A stretch of 64,000 nt of DNA from CAYWVR01 sp964461715 (GTDB lineage Bacteria > Planctomycetota > Phycisphaerae > FEN-1346), in the NCBI GenBank assembly GCA_964461715.1, contig CAYWVR010000002.1, forward strand, positions 91,918 to 155,917, in the 5' to 3' direction. This document shows, piece by piece, positions 58,075 to 64,000 of this stretch; positions within the stretch are counted from its first letter, which is position 1, and the number at the start of each line of letters is the position of its first letter. The translations under genes and the position numbers were made by a program. Below the pieces are notes generated by a model that had not been told where the DNA came from, did no database searches, and was given only the letters and a program-made list of their open reading frames with translations.

Positions 58075-60762
58075 ATGACCAGGCGCGTGGCCCGAGGTTT
58101 CGTCGCGCTCGCGATGGCGGGCGTCCTCGCAGCGGCCGCCGCCGCCGCGCCGGCGCCCGAGGTCCTCGCGCTCGTCCTCGACGAGGCCGTCCCCTTCACG
58201 ATCCCCGCCCTGCCGAGGCGCGGCCGCGACCTCCACGTCGACCTGGTGCGGCGCGGCGACGCGTTCGAGGCGGAGGGATGGGCCTGGATGCCGGACCTGC
58301 CCGCCGTCGAGCATCGCGTCCGCATCCTCTCGGCCGAGTCCGACGAGGGCACGCTCGCGATCGAACTGCACGTCGACCTCCGGCACGTCCCCCCCCTCTT
58401 CACGGGCGGCACGGGACGGGTGACGATGGACCTGGCACGCGACGGGGTCGACTGGACGGGCGATTACCGGGCCGAGTTCGAGGGGCTGGAGAAGCGCGAG
58501 GCGCTCGACCTGTGGCGGAGCCTCGGCGGACGCGGCGCGCCGGGGTGGGTCGGCGGTCTCCAGGACGGGCAGACCCGCAGCATCACGCGCCTGCCGCGCC
58601 GCCACTACGGGTCGGGGGGCACGTTCGGCCAACCGATCGTCGCGCGGGGCCGCTTCGGCCCGCCGCAGGGGAACGCCCCGGCCTTGGCCGCCCGGCGGTC
58701 GCGGCCACACCTTCTCGCCCTGCCGGCGGACGTCGCCTCGTGGACGGGAACCCCCGCCCGTCTCCTCGCCGCCCTGCGCGAATCCCTCGCCGACCATGCC
58801 GCCGGCAAGGCGACACCCGGCCGCCCGAGGGCCCCGAGCGCGTTCGCCGCGGCGGGCTGGGCCTTCCTCCATCGCCTGGACGGCGACGACGCGCACGCCG
58901 CCGAGGCCGCCGATCGGGCCCGGGCGGCACTCACGGAACCCGCCCCGAACGGCGTCGAGCCCGCGCTTCACGAGGCCCGGACGCTCGCGGGCCTGGCGGC
59001 GGCGATGGACTTGGCGGGCCAGGCGTGGCCGGAGCCGCTGCGAACGCGCGTCCTCGAGCACCTCGGCCGGCGCATCTGGCGCCTGGCCGCGCCGGGGCGG
59101 CCGCAGTCGATCGAGGGCGGCCCGATAACGGTGACGAGCGACGAGTCGGGGCCCTTCGACCTGCGGGTCGGGACGCTCCGGGCGGCGGCCGGCCTCGCCG
59201 CGCTCGCCATCCTCGGCGACCCGGCCGCCGAGCAGGCCACCCTCGGACGCGAGCCGCTCGAAGCGTGCCTCGAAGTCTGCGGACGGAGCGTCCGGCGAGG
59301 CCTCGAGACGGGCTTCGGCGAATCGGGCGGCGGCACGGGCCAGCACGGGCTCGCCGACGCGGCCGAGGTCCTCTATCCGTTCCTCCGGGCGTGGTCCGAG
59401 GCGACGGGCCGGGACCTGGCCGCGGGCACGGGCGCCGAACACCTGGTCGTCTGGGGCCTCGCGACGCGCGGGGCGGGCCTGGCCGAGGCGCGCTTGCCGC
59501 ACGGACGGTGGTTGGCCGCCGCGGCGGGGGCGTGCGCCGTGGAGGACCGGCCCCTCGTCCGATGGGCGATGGACGCCGCCGCCGGCGGGCCGGTCGGACC
59601 GTGGGACGGGATGCTGGCCCTGCTCCACTACCCGGGCGACGTCGCCCCTCGTCCGCCGGCCGAGGCCCTGCCCCTCGCCCTGGCCGACGCCGCGACCGGC
59701 TCGGTCGTCCTCCGGAGCGGGTGGGACCCGGTGCGCGACTTCGTCACCGTGTTCGACTATGCCGCCGCCACACCCCTCGCCGCCGGGAACCGGGGCCAAT
59801 TCAGCATCCACGGGCTCGGTCGGACGTGGATCGCGTCGGCCGACGACGTCGAGGGCAATTTCGCGTGGCCCTCGTGCCGCCGCCGCAACGTCCTCCAGGC
59901 CTTCGACTCGCTCACCACGAGCCGGCGCGCGGCCGTGCCGACGGGGGCCGGGCGTCTGGCCCGCCTGCGTGTGCGGCGGGACGGGACGGGCTCGGCCGGC
60001 ATGGTCGCCCACGGGTTCCGCGAGGTCGGCCGGGACCGGGGCAAGGCCGAGTCGCTCGAGGACGCCCTGGCCTGGTGCACCCTCGGGGCCGATTACCGCG
60101 GCCAAAGCGGCGCGGCGGCGGTGGTGACCCTCGTGAGCGGCACGTACAAGCTGAAGGACCGGCAGCTCGTGTGGGAGCTGGACGTGGGGAACGTCCAGGC
60201 GGACCGCGTCGAGGCGGACGGGCGGCGGTTCGTCGTGCGGCCCCAGGGGACGACGGCCACGATGGCCGGGACGATTTTCTGGCCGCCCACCGCCTACGTC
60301 GAGTACGTGCCGCCCGAGGTGGGGCGCGGCGGGCGCGTGCGGTGCCATCTGGCGAAGCCGGGCCCCAGCGTCGAAGAGATGCTCCAAGAGAGCATGCTCG
60401 ATAAGGCCATCGACCTGAAGGGGTTCACCGCCTCCGACTACGATCCCGACCGCGACGAGACGGACGTCGAGCTGGACGTCGAGTTCATCCTCGACGAGCC
60501 GGACCCCGAGGTCGCAGCCCGCCTCCAGGAGGCCGGAAAGAACGTGTTTAACAAGCTTTATAAACACACGAGCTCCATCCGCATGGGCGCGCCGGACCGC
60601 TTTCCTCGCGCCGGCGGCAACTGCGTCCTCGTCCTGACGATCCAGGACGGGCCGCCGCCCGAGGTCGTCGTCCTCGACGCCGACCACCCGGCGATGCTCA
60701 AGGTCGGCGGGCAGATCGTCCGCTACGCCGAGTACCTGCTGACCTTCCCGGAGGCGCCGTGA
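58075..60762 (+). CDS. Large secreted heparinase/alginate-lyase-like protein (first of a pair)
   Basis: An 895-residue exported protein with a signal peptide ending near AAAAAAPA (residue 25). Residues 30-150 form a beta domain (RDLHVDLVRRGDAFEAEGWAW..., VTMDLARDGVDWTGDYRAEFEG) that recurs in the next gene. The middle is helical and looks like an alpha/alpha toroid (HEARTLAGLAAAMDLAGQAWPE, AEVLYPFLRAWSEATG). The C-terminal half has SVVLRSGWDPVRDFVTVFDYAA...GQFSIHGLGRTWI, a beta-sheet layout typical of heparinase II/III-like lyases. Catalytic residues cannot be fixed by eye. AGAGG seven bases upstream supports the start. Polysaccharide binding or cleavage is the likely role. Confidence 0.6.
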   Translation: MTRRVARGFVALAMAGVLAAAAAAAPAPEVLALVLDEAVPFTIPALPRRGRDLHVDLVRRGDAFEAEGWAWMPDLPAVEHRVRILSAESDEGTLAIELHVDLRHVPPLFTGGTGRVTMDLARDGVDWTGDYRAEFEGLEKREALDLWRSLGGRGAPGWVGGLQDGQTRSITRLPRRHYGSGGTFGQPIVARGRFGPPQGNAPALAARRSRPHLLALPADVASWTGTPARLLAALRESLADHAAGKATPGRPRAPSAFAAAGWAFLHRLDGDDAHAAEAADRARAALTEPAPNGVEPALHEARTLAGLAAAMDLAGQAWPEPLRTRVLEHLGRRIWRLAAPGRPQSIEGGPITVTSDESGPFDLRVGTLRAAAGLAALAILGDPAAEQATLGREPLEACLEVCGRSVRRGLETGFGESGGGTGQHGLADAAEVLYPFLRAWSEATGRDLAAGTGAEHLVVWGLATRGAGLAEARLPHGRWLAAAAGACAVEDRPLVRWAMDAAAGGPVGPWDGMLALLHYPGDVAPRPPAEALPLALADAATGSVVLRSGWDPVRDFVTVFDYAAATPLAAGNRGQFSIHGLGRTWIASADDVEGNFAWPSCRRRNVLQAFDSLTTSRRAAVPTGAGRLARLRVRRDGTGSAGMVAHGFREVGRDRGKAESLEDALAWCTLGADYRGQSGAAAVVTLVSGTYKLKDRQLVWELDVGNVQADRVEADGRRFVVRPQGTTATMAGTIFWPPTAYVEYVPPEVGRGGRVRCHLAKPGPSVEEMLQESMLDKAIDLKGFTASDYDPDRDETDVELDVEFILDEPDPEVAARLQEAGKNVFNKLYKHTSSIRMGAPDRFPRAGGNCVLVLTIQDGPPPEVVVLDADHPAMLKVGGQIVRYAEYLLTFPEAP

Positions 60763-63700
60763 TGCGACGCCTCCTCGTGATCGCGCTCGTCGTCTCGGCC
60801 CTCGGCGCGGCCGCGCCGGCGGCCCGCGCCAAGGGCGTCGACGGGCGGGTCCGCCTGGTCCTCGAGGGCGCGCTTCGCTGGCAATCCGTCCGACCCTCGC
60901 GCGACCCGTGGGCCGACACGCAGGACCTCGAGCTCGATCTGGTGGGGCGAGGCGGCACGTGGGACGCGGCCGCGTGGGGATGGACCCGGTACGTCCCCGG
61001 CCAGGAGCACCTCGGCCGCGTCACCCGTACGCGGACCGAGGGCGACCGCGTCGAGATCGTCGTCGACATGGAGATCAACCCCTCCCGCCACGACCCCTGC
61101 GTCCTGGGCGGGCCGGCCCGGCTGCGGCTGCTCCTGGAGCGCGACGGCGACGCCTTCACGGGCGCCTTCGAGGCCGAGACCACCGACACGAATCGCCCCG
61201 ACGTCCGCCGCGCCCTCGAGGACGCCTGGGGCATGGGCGAAACGCCCGGCAAGCGCGACGGGTCCCAACCCACGCTCGACAACCATCTCCGGGCGTTCCT
61301 CAAGACGACGCGCGTCGAGGGCCGCGTGACGGGGCGACGGGAGGGACCGCCCCCGCCGAATCGTCTCGCGGACCTGGCGCCCGGCGAGCACCCGCGTCTG
61401 TTCTTCCGAAAGGACGACCTCGACGCCCTTCGCCGCCGGGCCGCCACCGGCGCGGGCCGGGCCGTCCTGGCCGAGCTCGAGGCCCTCCTCGAACGGGCCG
61501 ACCGCCACGGCTACGGCTTTCGCTATCCCCGGGCCCACCACACGATGGGCCCGGTCTGGGCCACCGGCTGGGGCCTCCTCTACCAGTGGACGGGCGACGA
61601 ATCGTACGCCCGCAAGGCCGCCCGCCAGTTCGACGGGCCGCTCTACGGAAGCTACTACTACGGCGGCGGATGGCTTCATGCCTATACAATGATGGGTCTC
61701 GGCGCGGCCTACGACCTGGCCGCCGACGGGTGGGACGAGGAAACGCGCGGTCTCGTCTACGGGTATCTCGCCCACAACATCCGCGACCTCGCCCACCGCC
61801 ACGACGGCCCCGACCCGCTGAACGTACTCGACCGGTACGCCTTCGCGAACGACCAGTCCGAGTTCCGCTTTCGCGGGCCGGCCGACGGCGGGGCGGTGAA
61901 GTTCCGGGCGGGGGCGGCCATCGCGGCCCTCGCGCTGCTTTACGACCCGCCCCCGAGCTACGAGCCCACGCCCCCCGGCGCCGTCGCCGTCCTCGACCCG
62001 CCCGCCGACTTCGAGCCCTGGCTCGGCGTTCCCGTGGTGGAGCTCGAAAGCGACCAGATGTTCCGCGACTGGCTCGTCAACGGTCCGTTCCTGCGCGGCA
62101 CGAGCGACGCGGCGATGGAGCAGCTCGGCGGCTGGCGGACGCTGCGCGTGGAGCCGGGCGATGCGGTCGAGGTCGAGGGCGTCCGGCTCGACTTCCGCCG
62201 CTACCGGCCCACCGGCGCCGACGACCCGAACGGGCCCACCATCTATTGCCGCAACGGCAACCGTTACTGGACGAGCGCCACGGGCGGCGGATACTGGCCG
62301 GGCATCGAGCTGGTCCGGCGGTGGCGCGAGCGTTCGGACCGCCGCCCCGCCCTCGACGTCGTTTTGTACACGGTCCTGGGCAACCGGCGAGACCGCGTCG
62401 TCCAGGCCCTCCCGAACTGGCGGAGCCGCGCCTCCGGCAACCGCATGTGGATCGCCGGCCGCCGCGTCGAGGACGGCGACCTGGTGCGCCTCCGGCCCGG
62501 CTTCTACCCCGTCGTCGTGAACGTGGCCCTCAAGGGCGCGTACTCGGCCATGGCCCCGAAGCTCCGCGAGTACACGCCCGAGATGTACGCCGCCGACGTC
62601 GCCCGCGCCGAAGGCGCGCGGGAGGCGTACGCCTCGCGCGGCGTGTTCGAGAACGAGATGGAGCGGAACCTCGCGATCCTCGAGCGCTCCATCCGCCGAT
62701 ATATCGACGCGACCGTCGGCCCCGACGGATGGGGCGGATGGGGCGCCCACGAGACCCTCCTTCCCTACGTCCTCGCGCTGCGAAACGTGACGGGGCGCGA
62801 CCCCTCGCGCGGCACGGGCCTGGAGCGGCTCGTCCCGCTCGCGTGTCGCATGCGCGGGCGGATGCGCGACCGCACCTTCGACTTCATGGTCTCGCAGAGC
62901 TTCCCCCTCATGCCGCCCGACCACCGGCCCGTCGCGCGGTGGTACATGGAGCGGTATGGGCGGGGCCTCGAGCGGCCCCTCGACGCGGTCATCGCCCTCG
63001 CCACCCACCCGATCGACGGGCCGACCGAGCCGCCCGCCGCCCGCTTCCCCCTGGCCCACGCCTACGAGCACCACGGCGTCTACACCTTCGCGAGCGGGTG
63101 GAACGGGCCGGAGGACTTCTTCACGATGATCGAGACCGGCCGCCCGGCCCCGGAGAACTCCGTCCTCGATGCGGGGAACCTCAGAATCCAGGGCCGCGGG
63201 CGATACTGGGCCGTGCCCTACCGGGACGGACGCCACCCCGAGCGCGGCTTCACGGAACTCAACAACGTCTCCGTGCGGCGGATCTACCCGGTCGGGCCGG
63301 CCCGGGTCGAGCATTCCGAGGTGCGGCCCGACGGGTCGGGCGCCGTGGCGATGGTCATGGACGAGATGCGCGACCTGGTGCGGATGGATCACAAGGTTTT
63401 CGAATTGGCGGAGGAAGATTCGGGCATCGCCATCCACCGATGCGTGGCCGTCGATTACAGCGGCCGCTCCGGCGCCGGCGCCCTGGTCGTCACGGTCGAC
63501 CGCCTCCACAGAACCGGCCGCCGGGAGAAGGTCTGGCGGATGAACCTCGGCGAGGTCTACACCGACACGGCCTACAACCGCCACCACCCGACCCTCCTCG
63601 TGGAACGCGACGCCGTCACCGTCCGCCCGCCCAAGACCGACGCGACGATGCGCGTCACCTTCGTCCGCCCGCCCGAGGGCTTCGAGCTGCGCACCCGCCC

Positions 63701-64000
63701 GCCGCGCACGAAGAACGGGCGCGGCACGGTGCTGGAGGCGAAGGTCGACCGGTTCATCAGCGAGACGGAGCTCGCGGAGGAGGCCCTGACCGCGGAGGTG
63801 AGCGACGAGATTCGGGCCGACGTCTTCCCGGGCGACCAACCCGGCGCCGATGTTCCCGAGAACGGTCCGCCGCCGACCGAGGGCGCCGAGGTCCCGCCCG
63901 AGGACGCCCAAGGCATTCCCCCGGCCCCGCCCGAGCCGTCCGGGCCCCCCGCCCCGCGCCGCAACACCGCCGCCCCGCCCCTCGGAGCTCCGTCCCGACC
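60762..64000 (+). CDS. Large secreted heparinase/alginate-lyase-like protein (second of a pair, partial)
   Basis: The frame is open from an ATG that overlaps the previous stop (TGATG) to the window end, 1079 codons. A signal peptide (RRLLVIALVVSALGAAAPAARA) is followed by the same N-terminal beta domain as its neighbour (DLELDLVGRGGTWDAAAWGW; LLLERDGDAFTGAFEAE). Then HPRLFFRKDDLDALRRRA, VWATGWGLLYQWTGDESYARKAA and LHAYTMMGLGAAYDLAADGW match the toroid part of alginate-lyase/heparinase-like enzymes, with HGVYTFASGWNGPEDFFTMIETG and a beta-sheet domain later. The last 60 visible residues are Pro/Glu-rich. The 3' end lies outside the window. Confidence 0.65.
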   Translation, partial: MRRLLVIALVVSALGAAAPAARAKGVDGRVRLVLEGALRWQSVRPSRDPWADTQDLELDLVGRGGTWDAAAWGWTRYVPGQEHLGRVTRTRTEGDRVEIVVDMEINPSRHDPCVLGGPARLRLLLERDGDAFTGAFEAETTDTNRPDVRRALEDAWGMGETPGKRDGSQPTLDNHLRAFLKTTRVEGRVTGRREGPPPPNRLADLAPGEHPRLFFRKDDLDALRRRAATGAGRAVLAELEALLERADRHGYGFRYPRAHHTMGPVWATGWGLLYQWTGDESYARKAARQFDGPLYGSYYYGGGWLHAYTMMGLGAAYDLAADGWDEETRGLVYGYLAHNIRDLAHRHDGPDPLNVLDRYAFANDQSEFRFRGPADGGAVKFRAGAAIAALALLYDPPPSYEPTPPGAVAVLDPPADFEPWLGVPVVELESDQMFRDWLVNGPFLRGTSDAAMEQLGGWRTLRVEPGDAVEVEGVRLDFRRYRPTGADDPNGPTIYCRNGNRYWTSATGGGYWPGIELVRRWRERSDRRPALDVVLYTVLGNRRDRVVQALPNWRSRASGNRMWIAGRRVEDGDLVRLRPGFYPVVVNVALKGAYSAMAPKLREYTPEMYAADVARAEGAREAYASRGVFENEMERNLAILERSIRRYIDATVGPDGWGGWGAHETLLPYVLALRNVTGRDPSRGTGLERLVPLACRMRGRMRDRTFDFMVSQSFPLMPPDHRPVARWYMERYGRGLERPLDAVIALATHPIDGPTEPPAARFPLAHAYEHHGVYTFASGWNGPEDFFTMIETGRPAPENSVLDAGNLRIQGRGRYWAVPYRDGRHPERGFTELNNVSVRRIYPVGPARVEHSEVRPDGSGAVAMVMDEMRDLVRMDHKVFELAEEDSGIAIHRCVAVDYSGRSGAGALVVTVDRLHRTGRREKVWRMNLGEVYTDTAYNRHHPTLLVERDAVTVRPPKTDATMRVTFVRPPEGFELRTRPPRTKNGRGTVLEAKVDRFISETELAEEALTAEVSDEIRADVFPGDQPGADVPENGPPPTEGAEVPPEDAQGIPPAPPEPSGPPAPRRNTAAPPLGAPSR

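Noticed and set aside
60723..63911. A 1062-codon open frame on the minus strand under the last lyase-like gene
   Set aside because: Low-complexity shadow; the plus-strand frame carries a signal peptide and recognisable domain motifs.
1..64000. CRISPR arrays, insertion sequences, phage genes, rRNA
   Set aside because: No regularly spaced repeats, transposase or integrase motifs, or rRNA segments were seen anywhere in the window.

Overview
The window is one large, GC-rich exopolysaccharide and exosortase (PEP-CTERM) surface locus of a Gram-negative bacterium. The case rests on an EpsH-type exosortase with a fused EpsI domain, three secreted proteins ending in PEP-CTERM sorting signals, and a long run of genes of the kinds known to accompany that system: Wza-like exporter, GNVR chain-length protein, ExeA-like ATPase, CpsD-like kinase, FemAB-like protein, glycosyltransferases, O-antigen-ligase-type polymerase, TPR protein, DUF3473-type deacetylase and FeeM-like acyltransferases. 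Very large secreted proteins, a PQQ-type propeller, VanZ-like modules and heparinase-like proteins fit a planctomycete-like (PVC) lineage. No rRNA or housekeeping marker is present, so taxonomy is inference only.

Left part (1-7.6 kb), all on the minus strand: three tandem FeeM-like acyltransferase paralogs (one cut by the window edge, one with its central GNAT core deleted, one intact), a gene-poor stretch, a short-chain dehydrogenase, three PEP-CTERM proteins, and a phosphoglycosyl transferase whose N-terminus itself looks like a PEP-CTERM signal. Just upstream of that transferase, on the plus strand, a near-consensus sigma70 promoter and an intrinsic terminator frame a probable small RNA of about 85 nt.

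Middle part (8.4-38.9 kb): an apparently continuous plus-strand operon with many 1-14 base gene overlaps. It encodes export and chain-length control (Wza, Wzz, ATPase, kinase), a FemAB-like protein, an unusual tRNA-Val-like gene, many glycosyltransferases (including a GT/Alg14 fusion followed by an Alg13-like partner, and a tandem GT4-GT4 protein), two asparagine-synthetase-like PP-loop proteins without an N-terminal glutaminase cysteine, a Wzx flippase, a Wzy/O-ligase-type polymerase, two CapK/PaaK-like adenylate-forming enzymes, a DUF362 protein, an ATP-grasp ligase and a polysaccharide deacetylase. Two neighbouring glycosyltransferases share a nearly identical 515-bp 5' segment but have diverged 3' halves.

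Right part (38.9-64 kb): a CapA-like protein on the minus strand, a divergent GH42-like glycosidase, then the exosortase, a 1516-residue TPR protein and a second deacetylase as one operon. Facing it are minus-strand genes for a PDZ-containing zinc peptidase, a multi-VanZ membrane protein and a 1552-residue PQQ-propeller protein. Diverging from the last are two large secreted heparinase-like proteins, the second cut by the window end.

Taken together the locus builds a repeat unit on a lipid carrier (PGT plus GTs), flips and polymerises it (Wzx, Wzy, Wzz, kinase), exports it (Wza), modifies it with acyl or amide groups, and couples it to exosortase-processed surface proteins. The chemistry of the modification steps is inferred.
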